Source of the DNA: JAJCYL01 sp965206015
GTDB taxonomy: Bacteria; Bacteroidota; Bacteroidia; Cytophagales; Cyclobacteriaceae
Assembly (NCBI GenBank): GCA_965206015.1
Contig: CBDBIW010000016.1
Location: 372,001-436,000 of the forward strand
DNA: 64,000 bases
Direction of reading: 5' to 3'
In this document: piece by piece, positions 39,362-46,969 of the stretch
Layout of the letters: each line of letters opens with the position of its first letter
Position numbering within the stretch: the first letter of the stretch is position 1
Made by a program: the position numbers and the translations under genes
The notes under the pieces: model-generated
Databases searched by the model: none
Seen by the model: only the letters and a program-made list of their open reading frames with translations
Told to the model about the DNA's origin: nothing

Positions 39362-40654
39362 TTAGATTTCATCTACAATCGTTTCAAGACCAATACCGCG
39401 AGATGCTTTGATTAAAATTTTGGAGTTAGTTATTGGATTGTTTTGGAGAAATTCCACCAATTTTCTTTTAGAATCAAAATAAACCGATCCTGGATTTTCA
39501 TCCGCACTGTGCTTTATAAGTCTGCCACAAAAAAGAGATAATGACGGCTTCATTGTGCTAACCTTCCTACCTAAAAGAGTGTGTTCATTGACTTCATCAT
39601 CTCCCAACTCTAACATATCTCCAAGGATTATAACCTTGTGATTTCCTTCCAGACTATTCAGCATCTTCAGCGCAGCGTCCATACTATTAGGATTCGCATT
39701 ATACGCATCCAAAATAATGGTATTACCTCCCTTTTCTATTACCTGTGATCGGTTGATTTCCGGGATATATGTTGAGATCGCCTCCTCAATTGAGGATGTT
39801 GGAACATCAAAATATTTACCGATACAAGAGGCCGTAGCCGCATTCATAAAGTTATACTCACCGATTAAATGGGTATTCACTAAGTTCCCGGACTCTCTTT
39901 TAAATTCCACATAGGGCTGCGCACTCACAAAAATATCTTGGCAAAAATCTCCGGCGTGAGGATAACTGATAACTTCTTCAAACATGGCAGCCATGTCATT
40001 TAGCACCGAATCCAAAGAGTTAATGAAGGCAATTCCTTTTGTTTCAAATAAATAATCATAGAGTTCCTTTTTCCCTCTTTTCACCCCTTCTATAGAGCCA
40101 AATCCCTCCATATGAGCCTTACCAATATTAGTGATTAAACCGTGGGTCGGCTCAGCTATTTTACACAATTGACGAATCTCTCCTATATGGCTGGCACCCA
40201 TCTCAATTACAACAAAATCTGTCTTACCTGAAATGCTTAAAATCGTCAGTGGTACACCAATGTGATTGTTCAAATTTCCAATGGTTGAGATCAAATTATA
40301 CTTTGTCAATAGCACTGCCGAAATGAGTTCCCTGGTGGTAGTTTTGCCATTGGATCCGGTAATAGCCAATACCGGGCCATTGAATTTTGACCGATGATAA
40401 TTTGCTAACTTTTGCAGCGCATCCAATGCATCATCCACCAATATACAGCACTCACTTTCCTGGAAACCTATGTCATCAATAACCGCGAAACCAGCACCTT
40501 GACGGAGGGCGTCTCTGGCAAATCTGTTACCATTGAAATTAGGGCCGCTCAAAGCAAAAAAAAGCCCACCCTTAATTGGCTTCCTCGAATCTGTAAAAAC
40601 CTCTTCACAAGATTCAAAACAGTCATATAATTTATGCAACTCCTGCTCTGTCAT
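39362..40654 (-). CDS. murF: UDP-MurNAc-tripeptide--D-Ala-D-Ala ligase
   Basis: 430 residues. It adds D-Ala-D-Ala to the peptidoglycan precursor in the cytoplasm. The Mur ligase ATP-binding loop is LAITGSNGKTTTRELIS, the central domain carries GNLNNHIGVPLT and VIEMGASHIGEI, and the C-terminal domain has LDAYNANPNSMDAAL. The start ATG 40654 is well supported (MTEQELHKLYDCFESC). It is convergent with infB and not in a mur cluster. Confidence 0.95.
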   Translation of the reverse strand: MTEQELHKLYDCFESCEEVFTDSRKPIKGGLFFALSGPNFNGNRFARDALRQGAGFAVIDDIGFQESECCILVDDALDALQKLANYHRSKFNGPVLAITGSNGKTTTRELISAVLLTKYNLISTIGNLNNHIGVPLTILSISGKTDFVVIEMGASHIGEIRQLCKIAEPTHGLITNIGKAHMEGFGSIEGVKRGKKELYDYLFETKGIAFINSLDSVLNDMAAMFEEVISYPHAGDFCQDIFVSAQPYVEFKRESGNLVNTHLIGEYNFMNAATASCIGKYFDVPTSSIEEAISTYIPEINRSQVIEKGGNTIILDAYNANPNSMDAALKMLNSLEGNHKVIILGDMLELGDDEVNEHTLLGRKVSTMKPSLSLFCGRLIKHSADENPGSVYFDSKRKLVEFLQNNPITNSKILIKASRGIGLETIVDEI

Positions 40655-40768
40655 TGGTATAGCGAATATAGTAGGATATTATACGTTTGCCTTGCTTAAC
40701 ACAATGGCCTTAAACTTGCATGTAGCGAGGAATTTTTTTAACAAATAACCGCAATCTCTTGCATATTT

Positions 40769-41082
40769 ATGCCAACCAGTTCATTGGGTCAGTTTCAATT
40801 TTTATCCTCTCAGATACCTGTCGCCAGTCTGGATTTAGAATTTCAAATGCCATGGGCCGGAGGTTTAAATTCTATTCAATACAATAATCTTGATCTCAAT
40901 TTTGATGGTAATAACGATCTGGTGCTTTTTGACAGATCGGCGAACAAGTTGCCTACATTTTTATGGGAATCCAGTCATTATGTAAGTGCCGGGAACATGA
41001 AATCTTATTTCCCGAAGATCTTGCTGGCTGGGTACTATTGAGAGACTTTGACGGCTTCAATGATTTATTTAGTTTCCCCTAA
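40769..41082 (+). pseudogene. N-terminal relic of an FG-GAP/VCBS-type secreted protein
   Basis: The frame reads PWAGGLNSIQYNNLDLNFDG and NNDLVLFDRSANK (a calcium-binding FG-GAP start) up to a stop at 41041. A one-base frame change near 41012 continues PEDLAGWVLLRDFDGFNDLF, then SFP-stop at 41082. Homologous proteins are usually over 700 residues and carry a signal peptide, which is missing here. So both the 5' end and most of the 3' part are lost. The 110 bp from murF hold no promoter I can recognise. Confidence 0.65.
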
Positions 41083-41224
41083 GCAATTGCGCATTTATTT
41101 GATTAGGTTAAGTATGTATCGATTTGATTAGGAAAAAAAGGGATAAAAAAGACAAGATTTATGTATCTTAAGGGTATCAACCTTGTCAAATGAAGTCAAA
41201 AAATATCCTCGTGCTTCAATCAGA

Positions 41225-41629
41225 CTGGTTCAAGAAAGATATATATAAGCAGACTAAAAGCACCGAAAAGGAAAATTAGAAACGAGAAAGAAGTTGTCGA
41301 CTTGCTTAAAAGATTTGAATTTGAAGTTCATTATTTTGAAGATTATTCCTTTACAGAACAAGTTAAACTAATGACAGAAACCAAGGTCTTGATTGGTTTA
41401 CATGGAGCTGGACTTACTAATATGCTTTTTATGAAAAAAGGGGGGAAAGTACTAGGAATTGCGAAATGTAAATGATGGACATAATAATTGTTATTTTTCA
41501 CTTGCTTCAAAATTAAATCATGATTATTACTATCAACTCAATCAAGAGGACAAGAAAGATTCTTTTTCAGTCAATATTGATGTGGATATCAATACATTGA
41601 CAAAAAATCTTGAGGTAATAACGGGATAG
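41225..41629 (+). pseudogene. C-terminal relic of a GT61-family glycosyltransferase
   Basis: The reading frame KIRNEKEVVDLLKRFEFEVH and YFEDYSFTEQVKLMTETKVL, then IGLHGAGLTNMLFMKKGGKV, is diagnostic of glycosyltransferase family 61 (DUF563). After a frameshift near 41465 it continues NDGHNNCYFSLASKLNHDYY to a TAG at 41627-41629. The N-terminal half of the enzyme is absent, and further frame breaks occur around 41220-41270. GT61 enzymes transfer sugars such as xylose or GlcNAc; this copy cannot be active. A perfect palindrome begins 7 bp after the stop. Confidence 0.75.
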
Positions 41630-41635
41630 AACAAT

Positions 41636-41666
41636 GTATAAGCGGCATTAAAACGACCGCTTATAC
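41636..41666. other. Perfect palindrome right after a stop codon
   Basis: GTATAAGCGG (41636-41645) and CCGCTTATAC (41657-41666) pair over 10 bp around an 11-nt spacer. No T-tract follows on either strand, so it is not an ordinary terminator. Position and shape recall attC sites of integron cassettes, but no core sites are clear. Confidence 0.5.
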
Positions 41667-41728
41667 TAAACATTAGTGAAAATGCTAAAACGATGTTCAA
41701 CTTAAACAAAAAGAAATAACAAAAAGAA

Positions 41729-43187
41729 ATGAAAAGACCCAGCAAACACTTACGCTTAGTTATGATGGCAACTTTATATGATGTATGATGGCAACTTTAT
41801 AAGATGGCAACTTTAATTCTAGGAATTACATGGTCTTGCCAACAAGAAGAGGAATTAAGTCCTTAAATCGAAGAGCAGAACTTTCTTAGTGAATCAGACA
41901 TGGAGGGAATGACCAAGCTAGGCAAACAGCTGGAAAATCCTTACTCAGTTGAAAACATGAAGAAAGCTCTGGAAAGCCTTAATGCTTCTAACCCTAATGG
42001 TCGAACGAATGGAGAAGAACCAGAAATCACTACCACTCATCTCTATATCAGGTTCAAGCCAAAAGACGAAGATGAGTTATCGGCTTTAAAAAGAGACTCA
42101 ACTCTCATCCTTTATGATTACCCTCTGGATTATGAGATAGAAGAAGAAGGTGATTTTTATCATGATCCAGATATTCCAGTTGACCAGCCAACCTGTCAGT
42201 ACTGTGCGGTTGAGGTGGAAAAGGAGCTTCCAGTAGGAGTCGATTATGAACTTTTAGCAGAGCTCTTCATCCCTGATGAGGATAGCGATGAATACGATGA
42301 GGACAATGCAGAAGGAAGAATTGCATCATCAGAATTTATAGATGCTCTTGTGGATAAGTCTCTTGTGTTAACTGGGAATTGGGTAAAAGAAGATGTTAGT
42401 GTCGGTGGTTATTCCCATGCTAGAAGAAGCAAATGGAGACCATCTGGAACTATCAGGGTATGGGACGATAATCTGAATCGCTTTGTAGGTGTTGAAGGAA
42501 TTGAAGTTCGTGCAAGAAGATGGTTTACTACGCATAAAGGATTTGCCGACACACAAGGTCGCTACTCTTGTGGTGGGAGATTCAGAAGAGATGCCAATTA
42601 CAGTTTAAAATGGGAAAGGAATCATTTTAGCATCAGAAGTGGCAATATTGGTCAAGCCAAATTAGATGGGCCAAAAAGAAGAGGTGATTGGAATGTGGAT
42701 ATCAGAAATGGTACTCAAGAATTCTACGCTACAATTTTTCGAGCATCTCATCATTATTACTACAGAAATATTTCAGGATTAAGACGACCCCCTCTAAATA
42801 GTTTCTGGAGACCACAATTAAAAATTGCAGCAATTAATGAACAAAATAATGATAGCAATGGAAGTCACGCAGCTTGGAGAAGAGTCTTGGGGATTTTAGC
42901 CCAAACCAAGATTTGGAATCCTCAAAATACAAGCAGGAGTAGTTCAAGACATGATTGATGGTTCTAAGACCACAACATCTCGATATTATTTCACAGATTC
43001 TAATCCTTGGGTTAGCTCTACAAAAAGCTACTCAGATCAAGTTAGCGGTTACTCAATTCGCCAAATAGAAGATGCGTTAAAAGGACGAGAATCCTGGAAT
43101 AGTTGGAGAGACAATATTAAAAACAGATACAATAATGCAACAGAAAATAACTTGGATGCTACTTTTAATCATTGGAACACTAAGTAG
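41729..43187 (+). pseudogene. Decayed secreted lipoprotein gene
   Basis: The intended protein starts at ATG 41729 (MKRPSKHLRLVMMATL), continues LILGITWSCQQEEELSP (lipobox WSC) and then FLSESDMEGMTKLGKQLENP. Three defects are visible: a 39-nt expansion of an ATGGCAACTTTA repeat (copies at 41765, 41788, 41804) bringing an in-frame TGA; a TAA at 41864; and a deletion/frameshift near 42930 that joins NPQNTS to VVQDMIDGSKTTTSRYYFTD in another frame (ends 43187, NHWNTK). The middle (TIRVWDDNLNRFVGVEGIEV) resembles a carboxypeptidase-regulatory-like fold. The lost segment probably held the conserved core. Function unknown. Confidence 0.65.
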
Positions 43188-43602
43188 CCCTCTTTTTCAA
43201 TCCTGTGGACAGGGAGAAGTGGAAGATATAACCATAAAAAGCTATAAGTACTATAATCAGACAAAGTACTCGATAGTTGTACATAAATGGCTTAACAATG
43301 CTGAGACAGTATATGAACTGCCTCAATCAGGTCAAATTGAATTCAAAAATGAATTTAATGGTGGAGGGTGTTTTATAGATGAAATACAGCAAACTGCATT
43401 TAGTCCTGATTCGGATTGCCTCTTAATAAATGCTGACTCATTAAGAATTATATTTGATGATTCAAAATCATATTGGCTTAAACACTCAGACAATGTTGAT
43501 GTTAATATTTTAAAAGAGGGTAATTACGATTATACCAAGCAGGGTAATAGAGAAGATTATCTGTACAACTTCACAGATAAAGATTACCAGAATTCAAATT
43601 AA
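43156..43602 (+). CDS. Small lipoprotein of unknown function
   Basis: About 148 residues from ATG 43156 (MLLLIIGTLSSPLFQSC, lipobox FQSC); an ATG at 43135 is possible but makes a worse signal. The 5' end overlaps the end of the preceding lipoprotein relic in a different frame. The mature part is beta-rich (YYNQTKYSIVVHKWLNN, SGQIEFKNEFNGGGCFID) and ends YNFTDKDYQNSN. I recognise no family. It appears intact although its partner upstream is broken. Confidence 0.6.
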   Translation: MLLLIIGTLSSPLFQSCGQGEVEDITIKSYKYYNQTKYSIVVHKWLNNAETVYELPQSGQIEFKNEFNGGGCFIDEIQQTAFSPDSDCLLINADSLRIIFDDSKSYWLKHSDNVDVNILKEGNYDYTKQGNREDYLYNFTDKDYQNSN

Positions 43603-43621
43603 TTTAAGCAAATGCACTTTC

Positions 43622-43717
43622 CACTAACATTAGATGATAGAGAATAGTGGGCAGAAAGCTTGTATTAAACTGAAAGCAATGTGCAAGCCCACCACTCACC
43701 ATATCAAGACGTTGTGC
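43622..43717. other. Long imperfect palindrome between a stop codon and an IS
   Basis: The inner arms AGTGGGC (43646-43652) and GCCCAC/CACT (43687-43696) are bracketed by weaker outer pairing from CACTAAC (43622-43628) to GTTGTGC (43711-43717), about 96 bp in all. The shape is attC-like (outer core pair, imperfect arms). It lies just after the lipoprotein stop and before the IS3 left end. Confidence 0.35.
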
Positions 43718-43734
43718 TTCATGCTGACCCGTCC

Positions 43735-44387
43735 TAAAATAAGGCTACAGATTACGTATCAAAATGTATAAAAACGATGGAATTAATCGCAGGCACAGCG
43801 AGGGTTACAAACTCAAAGTTTTAGCCGAACTTAGTACTGGTAAATACAACAAAACTGAGATAGGTCGTATCTACGGCCTTAACCGAACCACCCTCAACAA
43901 GTGGATCGAAAAGTATGATCGTAAAGACCTCATGAACACTCGTGTAACCGTGGAAACAACTGACGAAATCGGGCGTATGAAAGCCCTGCAAAAAGAAGTC
44001 CAACAACTCAAAGATTTGCTCTTGAAAAAAGACCTGGACAATCTAATGCCTGGCTCCTACTTAGAAGTAGCAGCCGAGAACCCAGGCTATAAAAGTGTTG
44101 ACCAATTAAAAAAACACTAAACATCAAGCCCTCATGAAAGCAGTAGAACAATCAGGAAAATCAGGGCTTGCCAGTGTTCAAAAAGTATATAGTGGTATGC
44201 GTCTCAATCGAGATGCCTACTACAAATCCAAGGAACGTTTGGAAGCACGAAAAAGCACAGAAGCCAAGGTGATTGGTTTAGTCAGGGAAGCACGAAAAAT
44301 CCAATCCAGAGCAGGCACTAAATCTCGCGCTATCCTGCTTTGGTGGCTGATTGCTATATTACCTTGAATCGTTTAGGACACTATTGA
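43735..44387 (+). mobile_element. Internally deleted IS3-family element
   Basis: It begins TGACCCGTCCTAAAATAAGG, a typical IS3 left end in Bacteroidota, and ends near GTTTAGGACACTA, which weakly mirrors it. It contains an orfA-like frame (43764-44120), then the first about 60 codons of orfB (44134-44367; SGLASVQKVYSGMRLNRDAY), and breaks off. The whole DDE integrase core is gone, so the element cannot transpose by itself. Confidence 0.7.
43764..44120 (+). CDS. IS3-type OrfA (helix-turn-helix)
   Basis: 118 residues: an N-terminal HTH (YKLKVLAELSTGKYNKTEIG, then RIYGLNRTTLNKWIEKY) followed by a leucine-zipper-like helix (IGRMKALQKEVQQLKDLLLKKD), the standard plan of IS3 OrfA, which binds the IS ends. 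It is intact, but its partner OrfB downstream is truncated, so it is non-functional for transposition unless complemented. Confidence 0.75.
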   Translation: MYKNDGINRRHSEGYKLKVLAELSTGKYNKTEIGRIYGLNRTTLNKWIEKYDRKDLMNTRVTVETTDEIGRMKALQKEVQQLKDLLLKKDLDNLMPGSYLEVAAENPGYKSVDQLKKH

Positions 44388-44420
44388 ATTGATAAGTAAC
44401 AATTTCTTTGAAGATGAGTC

Positions 44421-44771
44421 CTACATTTCTGGCAAAGGTGCAATTTCTCTTACTTCTACAGTTCCGTCTCGCTCCAGTATAGGGCAATCTTCAGCCATGG
44501 AGGTTGCTGTCCCCAGATCTGTCTCCTTCACTAGAAGATAACCTCTTACAATCTCCTTTCCCTCAGCATAAGGGCCATCAGTAAGTACTTTGCCCACTCC
44601 GGACCGCACTTTACCATTTACCTGTAACGGCTCACCTCTAACAAGCTTTCCCTCCTGAGCCATTTGTCCCGTCCAGGCTCCCCATTTCTGCATATGATTT
44701 TGCATTGCTTCTGGTGTCTGATCTGTTCTACCAGAGTGTCCACCTCTAAATATGTAAAGGAATTCTTTCAT
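44421..44771 (-). CDS. YciI/DGPF-domain protein
   Basis: 116 residues of the YCII-related family: MKEFLYIFRGG start, the central GEPLQVNGK and the DGPYAEGKEIVRGYLLV block containing the DGPF-like signature, and a C-terminal ILERDGTVEVREIAPL. The fold is a small ferredoxin-like dimer, sometimes linked to ECF sigma factors; the reaction is not established. It lies immediately upstream (minus strand) of the IS3 remnant and downstream of the SRPBCC relic, with which it probably once formed an operon. Confidence 0.88.
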   Translation of the reverse strand: MKEFLYIFRGGHSGRTDQTPEAMQNHMQKWGAWTGQMAQEGKLVRGEPLQVNGKVRSGVGKVLTDGPYAEGKEIVRGYLLVKETDLGTATSMAEDCPILERDGTVEVREIAPLPEM

Positions 44772-44796
44772 TGTTTTTTTATAGCGAATTCAAAAT

Positions 44797-45130
44797 TTAT
44801 TTACGTTCTAAAAGTACCTTAAGAGGACCAAGATAATATCTATCCCAGTCTTCATTTATGGACTCGAAAGACTTTTCCGGAATGTCATTGTGAGTTAATT
44901 CGAGTGTCGTCTTTCCATTTTCCTCCATTAAATTGAAAATAACCATTGAATAATTATCCCAATCTTTTTCTTTCCAGTTCTGTACAATTTTTCCTTCTGA
45001 TATTTCTAAGAAAACTGCCGCCTTTAATTGGATTCATAATTGCCTCATGACCAGACCATTGTAAAATACTTAAGGGTTCCGTTAGCACCTCGAAAACTTT
45101 GTTTTTTGAGTACGAATTTCATATTTTTTT
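44797..45130 (-). pseudogene. SRPBCC (AHSA1-like) protein, multiply frameshifted
   Basis: Segments in different frames join to a typical AHSA1/START-like protein: KNKVFEVLTEPLSILQWSGH, then EAIMNPIKGG, then AVFLEISEGKIVQNWKEKDW and LEENG-type strands ending YYLGPLKVLLERK with a TAA at 44797-44799. Frame breaks lie in the A-run near 45107 and in a GGCGGC region near 45022. The N-terminal strand is also unclear. SRPBCC proteins bind hydrophobic ligands; DGPF and AHSA1 genes are often neighbours. Confidence 0.7.
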
Positions 45131-45287
45131 CGCTAAACTTTTCATTCCCATATTGAAGGCTATTTTTATGATGAAACTCTATCAGAATATTGGACATTGA
45201 ATTAAAAAAACTTTCTTGAAGCTTGGATTTTTCAAATTTGTAGAAGAACATTGCACTCTCAATTATTATTCATATCCTGATAATTGA

Positions 45288-45391
45288 TTTATAAAGAAGA
45301 GTTGAGAGACGAGGCTCTATGAAACTCTGGCAACCTGCTTCCTAATAAGAAAAGGTGCCAAATCCTCCCCAGAATGATGGGAAATATAAAT
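45288..45391 (+). ncRNA. SAM (S-box/SAM-I) riboswitch
   Basis: The order of conserved blocks matches SAM-I: a P1 arm TTTATA, AAGAGTTGAGAGACGAGGC, CTCTATGAAACTCTGGCAAC, CTGCTTCCTA, GGTGCCAAATCC, a closing GATGGGAAA and the P1 partner TATAAA. It precedes metZ by about 110 nt. A hairpin (TCAAATGCG with CGCAATTTGA, 45434-45456) lies between and could be the expression platform; no T-tract follows it, so control may be at translation. Confidence 0.85.
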
Positions 45392-45506
45392 TGATTAGTT
45401 ATTGATCCATTCATATTTCTAAAAGCAGGTAAGTCAAATGCGAAATCGCAATTTGATGTTACAATAATTTGGTTTATAAAAATGGCTGTGACTGCCACTA
45501 TTGATT

Positions 45507-46700
45507 GTGAAAGACGGATACAAACATTTTGAGTCAAAGGCAATTAGGACGCAGACCAAGCGGACAGCCAATAGAGAGCATTCCGTTCCTCTTTATCTGA
45601 CCTCCAGTTTTGTATTTGATGATGCAGAGCAGGCCAGGGCACTATTCAATGATGAAATTGAAGGAAATATTTACTCTCGGTTCTCAAATCCAAATTCAGC
45701 TGAATTCGAGGGAAAAATGTGTTTGTTGGAGGGCACCGAAGATGGATATGCAACTGCCAGTGGAATGGCTGCTGTATTTGCTAGCATGGCTGCGCTCCTG
45801 AAATGCGGAGATCACATCATTTCAAGTAGGGCAGTGTTTGGGGCCACACATCAATTATTTACCCGGATTTTTCCAAAGTGGGGCATTGATACGACATATG
45901 TGAACACAGAGAATGCTGAAGATTGGGAAAAAACAATTACCAATAAGACTAAGATATTATACATTGAGACTCCTTCAAACCCGGGTTTGGACTTAATCGA
46001 TCTCGAGTGGTTAGGAAACCTGGCCAAGAAACACAATCTCATATTTATAGTTGACAACTGTTTTGCAACTCCCTATGTACAACAACCTGAAAAATTTGGA
46101 GCTCATCTAATTATTCATTCTGCAACGAAATATATAGATGGACAAGGCCGAACTATCGGGGGAATCATATTGGGAGATAAATACCTAATCAAGGAGATAA
46201 GATTTTTCTGTCGCAACACCGGTCCGTCACTTTCACCATTCAATGCCTGGATATTGTCCAAAAGCCTGGAGACACTGGCATTGAGAATGGAGAAACATTG
46301 TGATAATGCCTTGAGGATTGCAGAGTGTTTGGATTATCACCCGGAGTTGGAATCTGTCAAATATCCATTTTTGCCTAGCCATCCACAATTTGAGTTAGCC
46401 AGAAAACAGATGTCACATGGAGGCGGTGTTTTGACTTTTGTGGTCAAAGGTGGCCTGGAAAGGGCAATGAAATTTCTTGATAGCCTCAAGTGGATATCAC
46501 ATTCGGCGAACCTCGGTGATACACGAACAATTGTAACACATCCAACAACGACTACACATTCCAAACTGACGGAAGAAGAAAGATTGGCAGTAGGTATTCA
46601 GCCTGGAATGGTGAGGGTTTCTGTTGGATTGGAGAATGTCAACGACATTCTGGAGGACATTGAAGAGGCATTGAGAGCATCTAAATTGGTTAAGTCTTGA
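45507..46700 (+). CDS. metZ: O-succinylhomoserine sulfhydrylase-type PLP enzyme
   Basis: About 397 residues. No ATG fits; GTG 45507 (or TTG 45501) opens VKDGYKHFESKAIRTQTKRT. It is a Cys/Met metabolism PLP enzyme: substrate/PLP residues in YSRFSNPNSAEFEGK and ATASGMAAVFASMAALL, the PLP lysine in HSATKYIDGQGR, and a C-terminal MVRVSVGLENVNDI. It makes homocysteine from O-acylated homoserine and sulfide. An upstream SAM riboswitch fits methionine control and argues for MetZ rather than cystathionine gamma-synthase, though the acyl donor cannot be told from sequence. It is followed by the sulfite reduction operon. Confidence 0.9.
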   Translation: MKDGYKHFESKAIRTQTKRTANREHSVPLYLTSSFVFDDAEQARALFNDEIEGNIYSRFSNPNSAEFEGKMCLLEGTEDGYATASGMAAVFASMAALLKCGDHIISSRAVFGATHQLFTRIFPKWGIDTTYVNTENAEDWEKTITNKTKILYIETPSNPGLDLIDLEWLGNLAKKHNLIFIVDNCFATPYVQQPEKFGAHLIIHSATKYIDGQGRTIGGIILGDKYLIKEIRFFCRNTGPSLSPFNAWILSKSLETLALRMEKHCDNALRIAECLDYHPELESVKYPFLPSHPQFELARKQMSHGGGVLTFVVKGGLERAMKFLDSLKWISHSANLGDTRTIVTHPTTTTHSKLTEEERLAVGIQPGMVRVSVGLENVNDILEDIEEALRASKLVKS

Positions 46701-46716
46701 GATAATTTTTTAAATA

Positions 46717-46890
46717 ATGAAACATTTTTTTAGAAATAGCTGTAATAAGATCAACTCGAAAGACGAAATGAATCACAAGAGTCTGCATATGATGAACATG
46801 AAAAACACAGCAATGTGTTGTTGTGCATGTTGTTGCTGTATCAACAGTCATCACTTGACAGGCAGACCTGAAATAGAGCATAAGATTTAG
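46717..46890 (+). CDS. Cysteine-rich leader peptide of the sulfite reductase operon
   Basis: A 57-codon frame, too short for standard gene calls. ATG 46717 opens MKHFFRNSC; codons 34-41 read CCCACCCC (seven Cys and one Ala), followed by INSHHLTGRPEIEHKI and TAG 46888-46890. Internal ATGs at codons 18, 25, 26, 28 and 33 are alternative starts. It sits between metZ and a perfect intrinsic terminator (46918-46954) directly before a sulfite reductase gene. By analogy with amino-acid attenuators, ribosome stalling at the Cys run when Cys-tRNA is scarce would allow read-through. The CCTGAAATAGAG at 46867-46878 can pair with CTCT.G.CAGG in the terminator 5' arm. Function is inferred. Confidence 0.75.
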   Translation: MKHFFRNSCNKINSKDEMNHKSLHMMNMKNTAMCCCACCCCINSHHLTGRPEIEHKI

Positions 46891-46917
46891 TTTTAAAACA
46901 TAAAAAGCGTAAAATCC

Positions 46918-46954
46918 AAGCCTCTGCAGGATTCCTGCAGAGGCTTCTTTTTTG
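46918..46954 (+). terminator. Attenuator terminator before sulfite reductase
   Basis: AAGCCTCTGCAGG / CCTGCAGAGGCTT form a perfect 13-bp stem with an ATT loop, followed by CTTTTTTT. It ends 16 bp before the reductase ATG, so constitutive termination would silence the operon; regulated read-through is therefore expected. Confidence 0.9.
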
Positions 46955-46969
46955 TCAAAAAAAATAAAG

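Noticed and set aside
41200..43700. Firm call of an integron
   Set aside because: No integrase gene and no unambiguous attC core sites are visible; kept only as low-confidence findings.
45045..45251. 68-residue minus-strand frame as a separate gene
   Set aside because: It is partly an out-of-frame reading of the SRPBCC relic, which gives recognisable motifs in the neighbouring frame.
46952..46969. TTG start of sulfite reductase at 46952
   Set aside because: It lies within the T-tract of the terminator; ATG 46970 gives the normal N-terminus.
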